DNA of 64,000 nt. Source: Bacillota bacterium. Lineage in GTDB: Bacteria; Bacillota; Dethiobacteria; DTU022; UBA8154. A model generated the notes under the pieces. That model did not search any database. It worked only from the letters and a program-made list of their open reading frames with translations, and was not told where the DNA came from. Position numbers and translations under genes: made by a program. The DNA lies in contig JAAZMP010000009.1 of the NCBI GenBank assembly GCA_012798755.1, positions 16,709-80,708 on the forward strand. The letters are read 5' to 3'. This document shows, in pieces, positions 19,693-33,445 of this stretch (position 1 is its first letter; each line of letters opens with the position of its first letter).

Positions 19693-19894
19693 TAATCAAC
19701 TATATTTTCAAAGGTGAAAGTATTATTATTGCCAGGCATGGTGTTCCTATTGCCGTGTGGCAACCTTTTTCGCCCACTAAAAAAAAATTGATACCGGATC
19801 AGTTATTAATGAATTACGAAAGTTTCGTGAAGACACAAACGCAAAATTGGCGGGGCTTTCACTACAGAAGATGATCGGGGAAGGCAGACGGTAA
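19693..19894 (+). pseudogene. Phd/VapB-like antitoxin remnant (no start codon; frameshift at A9 run)
   Basis: Frame reading INYIFKGESIIIARHGVPIAVWQPFSPTKKK, then in another frame IDTGSVINELRKFREDTNAKLAGLSLQKMIGEGRR*. Confidence 0.7.
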
Positions 19895-19895
19895 A

Positions 19896-20315
19896 ATGAA
19901 CGATTCTTTCGTCATTGATAATTCAGTTGTGATGTCTTGGTATTTTAAGGATGAAACAAATCACTATGCTGATAAGGTTTTGGACAGGTTATTAAATACT
20001 GAAGCATTCGTTCCATCCATCTGGCCCTTGGAGGTTGTAAATGTACTTTTAGTGGCAGAACGGCAAAATAGGCTTAAGCATGCAAATTCTTTACGCTTTT
20101 TGGAATTACTGTTACAACTGCCAATTGTTGTTGAACATGGCTTTTCTAAAACAACTATGAAGGAGGCACTGGCTTTAGGAAGAACAACAAATCTTTCAAG
20201 CTATGATACGGCTTATTTGCTTCTTGCTATCAGAAAAAATCGTCCGCTGGCAACATTAGATAAAAAACTTATAGAGGCAGCCGAAAATATCAATGTCAAA
20301 GTTCTGTATGGTTAG
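19896..20315 (+). CDS. vapC: PIN-domain toxin, VapC family
   Basis: FVIDNSVVMSWYFKDE, SSYDTAYLLLAIRKNRPLATLDKKL. Confidence 0.88.
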   Translation: MNDSFVIDNSVVMSWYFKDETNHYADKVLDRLLNTEAFVPSIWPLEVVNVLLVAERQNRLKHANSLRFLELLLQLPIVVEHGFSKTTMKEALALGRTTNLSSYDTAYLLLAIRKNRPLATLDKKLIEAAENINVKVLYG

Positions 20316-20354
20316 CACTAGAGCCAGGGCAGTTTACCCATTGAATAATTTTAA

Positions 20355-20442
20355 GTGACAGGGGGACGGTTCTCTTGTCATCAAAGCCAGGTATGCACTT
20401 TCCGCTATTTTTTAGGTGACAAGAGAACCGTCCCCCTGTCAC
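20355..20442. repeat. 26-bp perfect inverted repeat (GTGACAGGGGGACGGTTCTCTTGTCA / TGACAAGAGAACCGTCCCCCTGTCAC), 36-nt spacer
   Basis: Arms 20355-20380 and 20417-20442, exact reverse complements. Confidence 0.97.
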
Positions 20443-20470
20443 TTTTTAGCGGTAACAGCAACAAGCTAAT

Positions 20471-21115
20471 TTAAACCTTGGCTCGCACGATGTCTTTGAT
20501 TTTCATCAATCTAGTCAGCGCAGCGCGTTCATTTTCATCCAGCTTCATGGTGATATAGCGGACGGTTTCCTGCATTCTGGGGATCAAGACATATTCCAGT
20601 GCATTGACCCGCCGGCGTGTTTTTTCAATTTCATCCGCCAGTAGCTGGACGGCTTTTTCCAGTTCGGCCAGCTCCATTAATTTGGGCAGGATCTTTGCCA
20701 GCGTTTCGATCGAAGAATCCAGCTCGGCGGAGGTTCCCACAAATCCATAGGGATAGATACTGCTTTCTTCCCCCCGGGTGCTGGCTTCTTGTTTCCAGGA
20801 CAGACGCGGGGCATAGACGCTCATGATGTTCTGCTTTTCCACTGTTAGAGATAAGCGCGTCGTTGGGTACATCAGCGCTTCTTCTAACATTTCAGCGGGC
20901 ATAACGGCACGTGCCAGCAAAAATTTAGCCATGGCCGCCGTGAGTTCTGCTTCGATTTCTTCGCGTAATTCCTTATTTTTCCTCACCCGCTCCAAAAATT
21001 GGCTGATAAGTTCATCTCGTTTATCCTTGAGCAGTTTGTGCCCGCGCAGGGCCATCTGCAGCCTTTTTTTGAGCTGGTTAAGCTCCATCCGCGTCGGATT
21101 TACCCTAATTTCCAT
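20471..21115 (-). CDS. atpD/ntpD: V/A-type ATP synthase subunit D
   Basis: [32 protein letters not shown]. Confidence 0.95.
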   Translation of the reverse strand: MEIRVNPTRMELNQLKKRLQMALRGHKLLKDKRDELISQFLERVRKNKELREEIEAELTAAMAKFLLARAVMPAEMLEEALMYPTTRLSLTVEKQNIMSVYAPRLSWKQEASTRGEESSIYPYGFVGTSAELDSSIETLAKILPKLMELAELEKAVQLLADEIEKTRRRVNALEYVLIPRMQETVRYITMKLDENERAALTRLMKIKDIVRAKV

Positions 21116-22502
21116 CCTCTTGTTCCTCCTCCAAAAGCGGCAAGTACTTATCTAAATACTCGTCCCGGATACGTTTCAACTCAGCACGCGGCAAGAGAGA
21201 AAACAATTCCCATCCCAGATCAAGCGTTTCCCCAATCGTGCGATCTTGCTCCTCTCCCTGGGCAACATAGCGGTATTCGAACTCATCGGCAAACTGGGAA
21301 AACTTCTTGTCAATTTCCGTCAGGGCTGCTTCCCCCAAAATAGCGGCCAGCTCTTTGGCTTCTTTTCCCCGTGCATAGGCTGCATAGAGCTGGTTCATCG
21401 TATCGGCGTGATCTTCCCTGGTCTTACCGGCCCCAATTCCTTTGTCTTTCAACCTGGAAAGCGAGGGGAGGACATCGATCGGTGGATAAATCCCTTTGCG
21501 GTGCAAATCGCGGCTGATGATTACCTGCCCTTCGGTGATATAGCCGGTAAGGTCAGGAATAGGATGTGTTTTGTCATCTTCCGGCATGGTTAGGATCGGC
21601 AGCTGGGTGATAGACCCACGCCTTCCCTTGATCCGGCCGGCCCTTTCGTAAATACCGGAAAGGTCTGTATAAAGATAGCCGGGGTACCCTCTCCGGCCCG
21701 GCACTTCTTTCCGGGCGGCGGAAATTTCCCGCAAGGCTTCGGCATAATTTGTCAAATCCGTCAAAATCACCAGAACATGCATATCCTGTTCAAAAGCCAG
21801 GTACTCGGCCGCTGTAAGCGCCATCCTCGGCGTGGCGATCCGTTCAATGGCCGGGTCATCAGCCAGGTTGATGAAAATCACCGCCCGCTCAATAGCACCG
21901 GTCCGGCGAAAGTCGCTGATAAAATACTCGGCTTCTTCAAAGGTTATACCCATGGCTGCGAAAACAACGGCAAATTTTTCTTCCGTGCCCAAAACCTTGG
22001 ACTGCCGGGCAATTTGTGCGGCAAGCCGGGAATGAGGAAGCCCCGATCCGGAAAAAATCGGCAGTTTCTGGCCCCGCACCATAGTATTCATACCATCAAT
22101 GGCCGAAATGCCTGTCTGTATAAACTCTGAAGGATAGTCCCGGGCATAGGGGTTGATGGGAAAACCGTTAATATCCAGTCTTTTATCCGGAATTATTTTG
22201 GGCCCATCATCCCGTGGAAGCCCCATACCATCGAAAACACGGCCCAGAATATCCATGGATACGGGAAGTTCAATTCCCCGGCCCAGAAAACGTACTTTGG
22301 CCTCCTGAATGTTGATGCCGCTGGTACCTTCAAAAACCTGGACTAAAGCCTTATCACCATCCACTTCCAAAACCTGTCCACGGCGAATTTCGCCGCCGGG
22401 AAGTTCAATTTCGGTTAGTTCTTGGTAAGTAATCCCTTCCACGTTTTCTACCAACATCAGCGGTCCGGCTACTTCGGCGACAGTTTTATATTCTTTAAGC
22501 AA
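21105..22502 (-). CDS. ntpB: V/A-type ATP synthase subunit B
   Basis: [60 protein letters not shown]. Confidence 0.96.
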   Translation of the reverse strand: MLKEYKTVAEVAGPLMLVENVEGITYQELTEIELPGGEIRRGQVLEVDGDKALVQVFEGTSGINIQEAKVRFLGRGIELPVSMDILGRVFDGMGLPRDDGPKIIPDKRLDINGFPINPYARDYPSEFIQTGISAIDGMNTMVRGQKLPIFSGSGLPHSRLAAQIARQSKVLGTEEKFAVVFAAMGITFEEAEYFISDFRRTGAIERAVIFINLADDPAIERIATPRMALTAAEYLAFEQDMHVLVILTDLTNYAEALREISAARKEVPGRRGYPGYLYTDLSGIYERAGRIKGRRGSITQLPILTMPEDDKTHPIPDLTGYITEGQVIISRDLHRKGIYPPIDVLPSLSRLKDKGIGAGKTREDHADTMNQLYAAYARGKEAKELAAILGEAALTEIDKKFSQFADEFEYRYVAQGEEQDRTIGETLDLGWELFSLLPRAELKRIRDEYLDKYLPLLEEEQEDGN

Positions 22503-24336
22503 TTTCTTCTTCCCCTCCTTCCCCGCTGAATTGGCCTATCTGTTGCTTGATCTCGGTATCAATTTCTTGCAACATGGCAAGATCCTCTTCCTCCACATAT
22601 TTAGCCCTGGCAATACGCTCGCGGACCGGCAGGGCAAAAAGTTTTTCCAGATCCAGATCCAGCTCGCCTTTTTCCACTACTTTCAGGGCCTCGTGGTGGA
22701 AATTCAAAATGAGCTCCATCATACGAAATTGTTTGTCGATAGAAGTATAGGTATCCACATCGTGGAAAGAGTTCTGGTGGAGAAAATCTTCACGCAGAGA
22801 TTTGGCTGTCTCCAGCGTCAGCCTTTCTTCGGGAGAAAGGGCATCTATTCCTACCAAACGCACAATCTCCTCCAGTTCTGCTTCTTCCTGCAAAATACGC
22901 ATGGCTTCGCGTCTCATTTCGATCCATTTTTCGCCCAATAATTCGCGGAAATAAGGATCGACGTTTTCTTGGTAGAGCGAATAGCTTAAAAGCCAGTTGA
23001 TGGCCGGGAAGTGACGGCGGTAAGCCAGCGTAGCATCCAGGCTCCAAAAAACCTTCACCACGCGCAACGTAGCTTGTGTCACCGGTTCAGAAAGGTCACC
23101 ACCGGGAGGTGAAACCGCTCCCACAACCGTTAGGGCACCGTCTCTGTTATCACTGCCCAAACAGATAGTCCTGCCGGCCCTTTCATAAAATTCCGCTACC
23201 CGTGAACCAAGGTAGGCGGGATAGCCTTCTTCACCGGGCATCTCTTCCAAACGCCCGGAAATTTCTCTGAGGGCCTCCGCCCAACGGGAGGTGGAATCGG
23301 CCATCAGAGCCACACTATAGCCCATATCCCGGAAGTACTCGGCAATGGTAATTCCTGTATAAATAGAGGCTTCCCGGGCCGCCACGGGCATATTGGAGGT
23401 ATTGGCAATCAGAACCGTTCTTTTCATTAAAGGCTCATCTGTTTGCGGATCCAACAGCTCCGGAAATTCCATGAGCACATCGGTCATCTCATTACCGCGT
23501 TCCCCGCAGCCGATGTAAACAACTATTTCGGCATCGGCCCATTTGGCAAGCTGGTGCTGCGTTACGGTTTTACCGCTGCCAAAAGGCCCCGGAATGCAGG
23601 CAGTCCCGCCTTTGGCCACCGGGAAAAGGGTATCCAAAATACGTTGCCCGGTGATCAGGGGAATATAGGGCCCCAGTTTTTCCTTATAGGGACGTCCCTC
23701 CCTCACCGGCCATTTTTGCATCATGGTAAGTTCTATGGTACCATTTTCTGTTTCCAGGCGGGCAATAATATCGGTCACCGTTGCTTTCTTTTGGGAAATC
23801 TCGATCACTTTGCCGGAAGCAATTTGAGGGGGCACCATGATGCGGTGTTCCACCGGAATCGTCTCCTGCACCGTCCCCAGTATATCCCCGGCCTGCACCG
23901 TATCGCCTATTTTAACACGAGGCACGAATTCCCACTCGCGCTCCCGGTCCAAGGCTACGGCCTCCACTCCTTTGGTAATATAGTCACCGGCCTTCTTCCA
24001 AACAACATCCAGTGGGCGCTGGACTCCATCGAAGATGGCCTCGATAAGGCCCGGCCCCAGCTCAACGCTTAAGGGCATACCCGTATTGTAGACCGGTTCT
24101 CCCGGGCCAAGCCCGGCTGTCTCCTCGTAGACCTGGATGGAAGCTTGATCCCCGCGCACCTCAATGATCTCACCCAGCAGGCCGGTATCGCTGACCTTGA
24201 CCATATCGTACATGCGGGCCTCGCCCATATTTTCAGCTATGACAAGCGGACCAGAAACTTTAATTACGCGACCTACCTCCAAGTTATCAACCCTCTTTCC
24301 TGAATAAGATATCTGCACCAATTGCTTTTTCAACAC
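22495..24336 (-). CDS. ntpA: V/A-type ATP synthase catalytic subunit A (true start probably later, near [13 protein letters not shown])
   Basis: [40 protein letters not shown]. Confidence 0.96.
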   Translation of the reverse strand: MLKKQLVQISYSGKRVDNLEVGRVIKVSGPLVIAENMGEARMYDMVKVSDTGLLGEIIEVRGDQASIQVYEETAGLGPGEPVYNTGMPLSVELGPGLIEAIFDGVQRPLDVVWKKAGDYITKGVEAVALDREREWEFVPRVKIGDTVQAGDILGTVQETIPVEHRIMVPPQIASGKVIEISQKKATVTDIIARLETENGTIELTMMQKWPVREGRPYKEKLGPYIPLITGQRILDTLFPVAKGGTACIPGPFGSGKTVTQHQLAKWADAEIVVYIGCGERGNEMTDVLMEFPELLDPQTDEPLMKRTVLIANTSNMPVAAREASIYTGITIAEYFRDMGYSVALMADSTSRWAEALREISGRLEEMPGEEGYPAYLGSRVAEFYERAGRTICLGSDNRDGALTVVGAVSPPGGDLSEPVTQATLRVVKVFWSLDATLAYRRHFPAINWLLSYSLYQENVDPYFRELLGEKWIEMRREAMRILQEEAELEEIVRLVGIDALSPEERLTLETAKSLREDFLHQNSFHDVDTYTSIDKQFRMMELILNFHHEALKVVEKGELDLDLEKLFALPVRERIARAKYVEEEDLAMLQEIDTEIKQQIGQFSGEGGEEEIA

Positions 24337-24619
24337 TTTCTTTAACCTTGCTGATACCGATACCTAAAGTTCCTTTGTTATTGGGAATGGGAAGAACGAC
24401 CGGCAAAAAACGTTTGTTCAGCTCCGCAATGGGATCCTCCAGATGCTGAGCAAGTTCTTCCGTGATAAAAAGCACAGCATATTTTTCCCTTGATACCTGC
24501 TTTAGCACCGCCAGCGCGGCCCCGGCATCGACCACGGGAAAAGTTGTCACACCCAGGGTTTTAAACCCCAAGATGGAATCTTTGTCACCGATCACCGCGA
24601 TTTTATACATAGACATCAC
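24287..24619 (-). CDS. ntpF: V/A-type ATP synthase subunit F
   Basis: [24 protein letters not shown]; operon position. Confidence 0.92.
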   Translation of the reverse strand: MMSMYKIAVIGDKDSILGFKTLGVTTFPVVDAGAALAVLKQVSREKYAVLFITEELAQHLEDPIAELNKRFLPVVLPIPNNKGTLGIGISKVKESVEKAIGADILFRKEG

Positions 24620-25610
24620 GCAATCTCTCCCTGATCAGTTCGGTGGGCAATCCATTAATTTTTCCAACCAGTATCATGCGAATATTTTTAATCTCAACTT
24701 CTTTGGCATATAGATAGCCGATCAAAGGCTCCAAGCCAAAAGGCCTTAGTTTCCCCTGCTGCAAATAAGCGGTGAGAAGATCATCGGCTTGTTTTTCGAA
24801 ATGTGTAATGCTTCCTTTATCCTGCCATTCACGTACCCCTTCGCTGACCGCCGCAGCATAGTCGCTCATAGACAGGCGATCCTCTAAAAGCTCCAACGGC
24901 TCATCAAGAAGATCTAAGAACAGATCGGCGGGAAGCCGGCCATAGGGAAGAAGTGCCTTTTGTAAAAATTCCTTATCGAAGCCGATGCGTTTCACACGTA
25001 AAAAAGTCTTGATATTCGTTAAATCCGCCTCTCTTATGAACAAACCTTCCAAAATTGCAGAACGCAATTTACGTGCCGTGCCAATAAGCATGGCATACAA
25101 AGTCCGATCCAGGTAGAGATCTATCATCTGGGGATCTCCGGAAACTATGAATTCTTCTGCAATTTGCTCTACAGAGGCACGTAGGGCCCCGGGCAGTTCC
25201 TGAAAATTTTCCTCGGAAACTATAGAACGTAATTTGTCAATGGGTATTGTGCCTACAGGAATCAGGAGCGTATCGGCATTCTCCTCCAGATATTTGGCTT
25301 TTAACAGCACCTTTAAATTATGGAAATCATATTTTAAGGAAATTAAATCCGTAAAATGGGCTTCGGGATTGATTTTCCGGACCAGCAGATAGGTGCGTTG
25401 GATTTCTTCCTGCAAAATATCTTCAAAATCATGGACGCTGTCCAGTTCGGCCACCATATTGGCATAATCTGTTTCGGCCAACACCTTCAGCGCCTCGTCC
25501 GCTGTAGAAGCCTCGACCATTCTTTCCAGTTTGCTTTTATCTAAAAGGCGTGTTTCTAATACTCTGATTCGCCCCACTGCATAGGCATAGATTGTCTCGC
25601 TAACAGGCAT
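24603..25610 (-). CDS. ntpC: V/A-type ATP synthase subunit C
   Basis: YAYAVGRIRVLETRLLDKSKLERMVEASTADEALKVLAETDYANMV. Confidence 0.92.
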   Translation of the reverse strand: MPVSETIYAYAVGRIRVLETRLLDKSKLERMVEASTADEALKVLAETDYANMVAELDSVHDFEDILQEEIQRTYLLVRKINPEAHFTDLISLKYDFHNLKVLLKAKYLEENADTLLIPVGTIPIDKLRSIVSEENFQELPGALRASVEQIAEEFIVSGDPQMIDLYLDRTLYAMLIGTARKLRSAILEGLFIREADLTNIKTFLRVKRIGFDKEFLQKALLPYGRLPADLFLDLLDEPLELLEDRLSMSDYAAAVSEGVREWQDKGSITHFEKQADDLLTAYLQQGKLRPFGLEPLIGYLYAKEVEIKNIRMILVGKINGLPTELIRERLRDVYV

Positions 25611-25646
25611 CTCTTTTTGCCCCCTTCCGATCCCGCGCTAAAAAAA

Positions 25647-26264
25647 TCATCTTTCTCCAAAGAGCAATGAGGCTACTTCCGGCTCTAACTCGTCTCTTTG
25701 CATCTCTAAAAGTGCCTGGAATGTGTTGTTGATCTCCACCCCGCCGGATTGTAAAATAAAGCCGCCTTTTATATCCGGGGCCTCCGGCCCCAAGGAGGGC
25801 TTGCCTTTCCGCCCTGTAGCAGTAAGTTCACGCCTAAGGTTTTTCCAAAATTTGGCGGGGATTTTATCTTTATCCCGCGGCGAAAGAATGACTGTCTCCT
25901 CGCCTGTTTTCATCGAAGCAAGGAGCATTTTTTGTAAATATTCCAAGTATGCATCCTTTTCAAGGTTTGTTAATTCGGCAAGTGCCTGCTCGAAAGCCTT
26001 TTCAATCATTTCTTGTTTGGCCGCCAACATGTCTTTACGCGCATCCAGCTGGGCCATGCCCAGGATACGCCGTTTTTGTTCTTCCGCTTCTTTTTGCGCG
26101 CGTTCCAGGATCCGTTCTTTTCTTTCAGCGGTTTCTTTTTCCGCACCGGCACGAATGCCGTTGGCTTTTTCAGTTGCCTCCGCCACAATTTTTTCGGCTT
26201 GGGCCCGGGCATCATTTAGTATGCGCCGGCTGATCCTTTCCGCTCCCTCTGACATAGTGAACAC
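25647..26264 (-). CDS. ntpE: V/A-type ATP synthase subunit E
   Basis: coiled-coil N-terminus, operon position. Confidence 0.88.
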   Translation of the reverse strand: MFTMSEGAERISRRILNDARAQAEKIVAEATEKANGIRAGAEKETAERKERILERAQKEAEEQKRRILGMAQLDARKDMLAAKQEMIEKAFEQALAELTNLEKDAYLEYLQKMLLASMKTGEETVILSPRDKDKIPAKFWKNLRRELTATGRKGKPSLGPEAPDIKGGFILQSGGVEINNTFQALLEMQRDELEPEVASLLFGER

Positions 26265-26294
26265 TCCCTTCGAAGCTATACCTGTAAGGCAATC

Positions 26295-28705
<2,411 letters not shown>

Positions 28706-28719
<14 letters not shown>

Positions 28720-29044
28720 TGATTTTCACAACCTTCCCGGCAATCATAGCTACTGCCTCCGGCAGCCGGGCCGCGGCCTTTGATTTAATAGCCTCGATTT
28801 CCCCTTGATGAGCATCTGCCTGGGCGGCAGCTTCCTTTTTTGCTTCCGCCTCCGCTTTGGCCAGCATCTCTTTAGAGCGGTTCCCGGCAGCTGCAATACC
28901 TTCCTTTACCAATTGCGCAGCTTCGTTTTCGGCCTCCCTGATAATTTGTCGTGCTTTTTGCCGCGCCTCCCGTATCAGTTCATCTGCCTGTCGCTCTGTT
29001 TCCTTAATCGACTCCAGAAGCCTTACCGTCAAACGCCTCACCAC
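28706..29044 (-). CDS. V/A-type ATP synthase peripheral stalk subunit (G/H)
   Basis: Ala/Glu/Lys-rich coiled-coil, first gene of ATPase operon. Confidence 0.8.
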
Positions 29045-29161
29045 CCTCCAGATCTGTTTTTACCGAAATTCATCTTTAAAATAAAAAAAATTAAAAGCAA
29101 GGTTTTAAATTTTATTACGCTACGCTCACCCCCGTAAACGCCTTCTTGTCCCCTGCAGTAC

Positions 29162-29212
29162 CCGAGTAAGCCTTCATTCAACCTTACGAGTAAGCCTTCA
29201 TTCAATCTTAAA
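29162..29212. repeat. Two-copy ~24-bp tandem repeat (cgagtaagccttcattcaa..tta)
   Basis: acccgagtaagccttcattcaaccttacgagtaagccttcattcaatctta. Confidence 0.9.
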
Positions 29213-29279
29213 GAATAGTATTCGACAATCATTTTAAAATACCTTTTACCTTTTTTAAAAACAAAGTGTAAAATTATGT

Positions 29280-29789
29280 TTAAGGAAGCATTACCACTTC
29301 TATTCCGGCTTCGGCAAATAATTGTTCGGCCAGCCCATCAGGATAACCTTCCTTCAAGACAACTTTTTCAATAGCAGAATTGATAAGCATTTTGGCGCAT
29401 AGGGAACAAGGGTAATGAGTGCAATAAAGGATCGCCCCCTGGATAGAAATCCCATGCAAAGCACCTTGGATAATGGCATTTTGTTCAGCGTGCAATCCCC
29501 TGCACAGCTCATGCCGTTCCCCGGAAGGTACATTTTTTTCCCGGCGCAGGCAGCCTACCTCCCGACAATGTTTAAGCCCGCTGGGGGCTCCGTTATAGCC
29601 TGTTGTTAAAAGCCGCCTGTCCTTGACTAAGACAGCCCCTACTTTTCTGCGCAAACACGTTGAACGCCCGGCAACCACTGTAGCAATTTCCATAAAATAG
29701 CTATCCCAGGACGGCCGTACCAATCTCCCCAGCTCCCTCTCATCGTAGTTGCAATCTAAAGATCCTCGTATAATGGAAAACGGGCACAA
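29280..29789 (-). CDS. comEB: dCMP/cytidine deaminase, ComEB family
   Basis: [60 protein letters not shown]. Confidence 0.93.
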   Translation of the reverse strand: MCPFSIIRGSLDCNYDERELGRLVRPSWDSYFMEIATVVAGRSTCLRRKVGAVLVKDRRLLTTGYNGAPSGLKHCREVGCLRREKNVPSGERHELCRGLHAEQNAIIQGALHGISIQGAILYCTHYPCSLCAKMLINSAIEKVVLKEGYPDGLAEQLFAEAGIEVVMLP

Positions 29790-31021
29790 AGCCTTTTGAC
29801 TTCCCGCTCAACCCTGGTGAGCATAATAGGGTTTCGACGTTCCTCAATCGCTTTGTTGATCAGTTCAGCTATGATTTCCATTTCACCTTCCTGCATACCA
29901 CGGGAAGTTATTGCCGGTGTCCCCAATCTAATCCCACTGGTAACAACAGGGCTTTGGGGATCGTTGGGAACAGGGTTTTTGTTCACGGTGATGCCTATTT
30001 TATCCAATATGCTTTCCGCTTCCCGACCGGTTATTTTTTTATTCCGCAGATCTGCCAGCATGAGGTGATTGTCAGTACCGCCGGAAACAAGTTTAAAATC
30101 CAGCTTACGCAGTTTTTTTGCCAAAACATCAGCGTTTTTAAGAACCTGCTTTTGGTAAAGACGGAATTCTTCTCCCTGGGCCTCCTTAAAAGAAACCGCT
30201 TTGGCAGCAATGGCATGCATAAGCGGCCCCCCTTGTACACCGGGAAAAACAGCTCTGTCAATGGCCTGGGCGAACTCCCGGCGGCAAAGAATCAGTCCGC
30301 CTCTGGCACCTCTAAGAGTTTTATGGGTCGTACTCGTTATAAATTCTGCATGTGGAACAGGATCAGGGTGCAAACCTGCTGCCACCAGTCCGGCGATATG
30401 GGCCATATCTACCATAAGATAGGCTCCGGCCGCTTTGGCTATCTCCTCAAAAGCAGCAAAATCAATTTTCCGCGGGTAGGCGCTGGCACCGGCAATAATC
30501 AAGCGGGGCCGGTGTTTCAGGGCCAGTTTTTTTACTTCCTCCATATCGATATAGCCCGTCCCGGAATCCACCCCATAGCTATGAAACTTGTAAAAATTAC
30601 CCGAAATATTTACCGGGCTTCCATGGGTCAGGTGGCCCCCGTGAGCCAGTCTCATGCCTAAAACAGGATCGCCGGGCTTCAAAACGGCCAAATAAACAGC
30701 TGTATTGGCCTGTGTGCCGGCGTGAGGTTGGACGTTGGCGTGTTCGGCCCCAAAAAGGTCCATGGCCCTCGTAATCGCCAGGTGTTCTACAACATCAGCA
30801 TATTCACAACCGCCGTAATAACGCTGTCCCGGGTAACCCTCGGCATATTTGTTGGTCAACACCGAACCTTGCGCTTCCAGCACTCCCCTGCTGGCGTAGT
30901 TCTCGGAGGCAATCAATATTATTCTTTCCTGCTGCCTGTGTTTTTCATTTTCCAAAGCCTTGGCTATCTGGGGATCTATCATATATAGTATGCTTTTTCT
31001 TTTGCTTCTTTTCAAGGTCAT
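29756..31021 (-). CDS. glyA: Serine hydroxymethyltransferase
   Basis: [59 protein letters not shown]. Confidence 0.97.
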   Translation of the reverse strand: MTLKRSKRKSILYMIDPQIAKALENEKHRQQERIILIASENYASRGVLEAQGSVLTNKYAEGYPGQRYYGGCEYADVVEHLAITRAMDLFGAEHANVQPHAGTQANTAVYLAVLKPGDPVLGMRLAHGGHLTHGSPVNISGNFYKFHSYGVDSGTGYIDMEEVKKLALKHRPRLIIAGASAYPRKIDFAAFEEIAKAAGAYLMVDMAHIAGLVAAGLHPDPVPHAEFITSTTHKTLRGARGGLILCRREFAQAIDRAVFPGVQGGPLMHAIAAKAVSFKEAQGEEFRLYQKQVLKNADVLAKKLRKLDFKLVSGGTDNHLMLADLRNKKITGREAESILDKIGITVNKNPVPNDPQSPVVTSGIRLGTPAITSRGMQEGEMEIIAELINKAIEERRNPIMLTRVEREVKRLCARFPLYEDL

Positions 31022-31084
31022 TACCTAAACCCGGCCCATCTTAAAAAGCCGGGGCTATGCCCCCTTTCAACTTCTCGGCTTGTA

Positions 31085-31546
31085 TTAAGTTTCTCCCAGA
31101 AAGTTTTTTTCTTCCAGTTCAGCGATCTTTTTTATTCTTTCCAGATGCCTGCCGCCCTCAAAATTTGTCTCTAAAAAAACATCAACTATTTCCAGAGCCA
31201 ACCTCTTTTCCAAAACCCTGGCACCAAGCGTTAAAATATTGGCGTCATTGTGCCTCCTGGCACAGCTTGCCGAAAAACGATCAAAGCACAATGCGGCCCT
31301 GATCCCTTTTAATTTGTTGGCTGTAATTGCCACCCCAATGCCGGTTCCACAAACAAGAATCCCTGTTTTACAATTGCCTTTCTGCACGGCATCTGCAGCC
31401 TTATAGGCAAAATCCGGATAGTCTACAGGATCGCTGTTAAAAGTGCCAAAATCTTCATATGGTACGCCTTTTTTGGCAAGGTGGCTCTTGATATGTTCCT
31501 TCAACACAAAACCGGCATGATCGCAAGCCAAAGCAATTTCAGACAT
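31085..31546 (-). CDS. rpiB: Ribose-5-phosphate isomerase B
   Basis: IALACDHAGFVLKEHIKSHL; GILVCGTGIGVAITANK. Confidence 0.96.
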   Translation of the reverse strand: MSEIALACDHAGFVLKEHIKSHLAKKGVPYEDFGTFNSDPVDYPDFAYKAADAVQKGNCKTGILVCGTGIGVAITANKLKGIRAALCFDRFSASCARRHNDANILTLGARVLEKRLALEIVDVFLETNFEGGRHLERIKKIAELEEKNFLGET

Positions 31547-31604
31547 GATCTTCCCCTCGTTTTTTTATTTAGTTCTCCCTAATCAGTCTTTTTCCTGCAA
31601 AGAC

Positions 31605-32105
31605 TTATTTTTGGGGTGACACTGTACCTTTGTTCTCGATAACATCCAACTTGGCGATTACTTTTTTTAGGGCCTCCTTCAGTTCCCCGGCGACCTTTCG
31701 ATAGCTGGCCAGGCCCCGGCCATAAGGATCGGATATCCCTTTATTGGCTTTTTCGGCATATTCCAGCAAAAGACATACTTTTTCTTTGGCCTGGGGATAA
31801 AAATCCAGAAGAAAATCCTTCTGTGCAGTGGTCATCGCAAAAACAATATCTGCTTTTTCGAGCAACGTTGCAGTAACCATGGTAGAACGGTGGTCGCTTA
31901 AATCAATACCTTTTTCATAAAGAATTTCCAGTGCTTCTTCACTGGCGCCCAGTCCCTCCAAAGCCCCTACTCCGGCGGAATAAACTTTAACATTTATATT
32001 TTTTCGCGGGGAATCGCACCACATTTTTTCAAACAGGCCCTTTGCCATCACACTGCGGCAAGTATTGCCGGTACAGACAAAAAGAACGTTTAGGGTTTTG
32101 GGCAT
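31605..32105 (-). CDS. ywlE: Low-molecular-weight protein phosphatase (YwlE-like)
   Basis: NVLFVCTGNTCRSVMAKGLFE; DPYGRGLASYRKVAGEL. Confidence 0.93.
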   Translation of the reverse strand: MPKTLNVLFVCTGNTCRSVMAKGLFEKMWCDSPRKNINVKVYSAGVGALEGLGASEEALEILYEKGIDLSDHRSTMVTATLLEKADIVFAMTTAQKDFLLDFYPQAKEKVCLLLEYAEKANKGISDPYGRGLASYRKVAGELKEALKKVIAKLDVIENKGTVSPQK

Positions 32106-32201
32106 GTTATATCACATCCTACCTTATTTAAAAGCCCGCATCAAACTAATTTGGATCCGGTTTTCCAATTTTCCCCTGCGTATCGCAGTATACAGGAGCT
32201 T

Positions 32202-33293
32202 TTAAGGAACTATGATCTTTGTAGCTGCTTTACGCAAACGGTTCATCACAGCATGGCCTATCTCCTTTTCCTCCAAACCTTCGGCAATAATCACATCCAC
32301 ATCCAGGAAATCTTTGCTGCGCAGCACGGCAAAAAGCCGTTCCGCAGCAAGACACGGATCCTTTTTAGAGCTTAACACTTTGATCACCGGCGCCGCGTAA
32401 AAATCCCGCGATTCCTCAAAAAGAATGAGGCCCACCTTATAGCCTTCTTGTGCCAACTTTTTGTTTAAATCCGCCAGCTTTCGCCTCTGGTCTGCCCCCT
32501 CACCTTCAACGAGGTACAAAGGCGTTTGGGGAGCATAATGCCTGTATTTCATTCCCGGGGATGAGGGAGTGCCCTTAAAATCCTTGCTTTGCTGCCTCCT
32601 AGCAAAATCCATAACTTTGCTTTGCAAAACATCCTGCAGCATTTCCAAGGTTATACCTCCGGGCCGCAGCAACGCCGGCGGATCGGAGAGAAAACTAAGC
32701 ACCGTGGATTCCACACCTATGGAACAGGATCCCCCATCCAGCACGGCATCAATACTGCCGGCCATATCATCCAAAACGTGCCCGGCCGTAGTCGGGCTGG
32801 GATGCCCGGAAAGGTTGGCACTGGGTGCAGCTAAAGGAATACCTGCTTTGGCCATAAGTTTCAAAGCCAAAGGATGCGCGGGAACGCGTACAGCTACCGA
32901 AGAAAGCCCGGCTGTAATTATATCGGGAACATGCTTTTTTTTTGCCAAAACCAGGGTTAAAGGACCCGGCCAAAATTTTTCAGCTAATAAAACAGCCTCC
33001 CGGGGGATGGAGCACACAAGATCCCGGGCCTGTTCTATTCCGGTAATGTGAACAATAAGAGGATTGTCCGGCGGTCTTTTTTTTACCCTGTAGATTTCCT
33101 TTACAGCCTGGAGGTTTAAAGCATTGGCCCCCAAACCATAAACCGTTTCCGTGGGGAAAGCAACAAGGCCGCCGTTTCTAAGAATTTCCGCTGCATATGC
33201 AAGGGCACAATCTTCCTCTGAAGGATTTTTTGCTTTTAGTATGATCGTTCCTTTAACACAAGGCCATGCCAAATCCTTTGCGCACCTCCGCAA
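32202..33293 (-). CDS. ywlC: L-threonylcarbamoyladenylate synthase (Sua5/YwlC)
   Basis: GGLVAFPTETVYGLGANA, KKRPPDNPLIVHI, LAAPSANLSGHPSPTTA. Confidence 0.94.
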   Translation of the reverse strand: MRRCAKDLAWPCVKGTIILKAKNPSEEDCALAYAAEILRNGGLVAFPTETVYGLGANALNLQAVKEIYRVKKRPPDNPLIVHITGIEQARDLVCSIPREAVLLAEKFWPGPLTLVLAKKKHVPDIITAGLSSVAVRVPAHPLALKLMAKAGIPLAAPSANLSGHPSPTTAGHVLDDMAGSIDAVLDGGSCSIGVESTVLSFLSDPPALLRPGGITLEMLQDVLQSKVMDFARRQQSKDFKGTPSSPGMKYRHYAPQTPLYLVEGEGADQRRKLADLNKKLAQEGYKVGLILFEESRDFYAAPVIKVLSSKKDPCLAAERLFAVLRSKDFLDVDVIIAEGLEEKEIGHAVMNRLRKAATKIIVP

Positions 33294-33445
33294 AAACCAT
33301 AACTTTGAATCCCATTTTAAAATATTACCACAAACTCATGTTATTTGATATAATAATCTGGCGGGATATTTATTTTTCCGGTATTTACAATCATAACATA
33401 TCCCTTATCTTTTGTAACATCCTGCTGAAAGGAGATAAATTTTCC

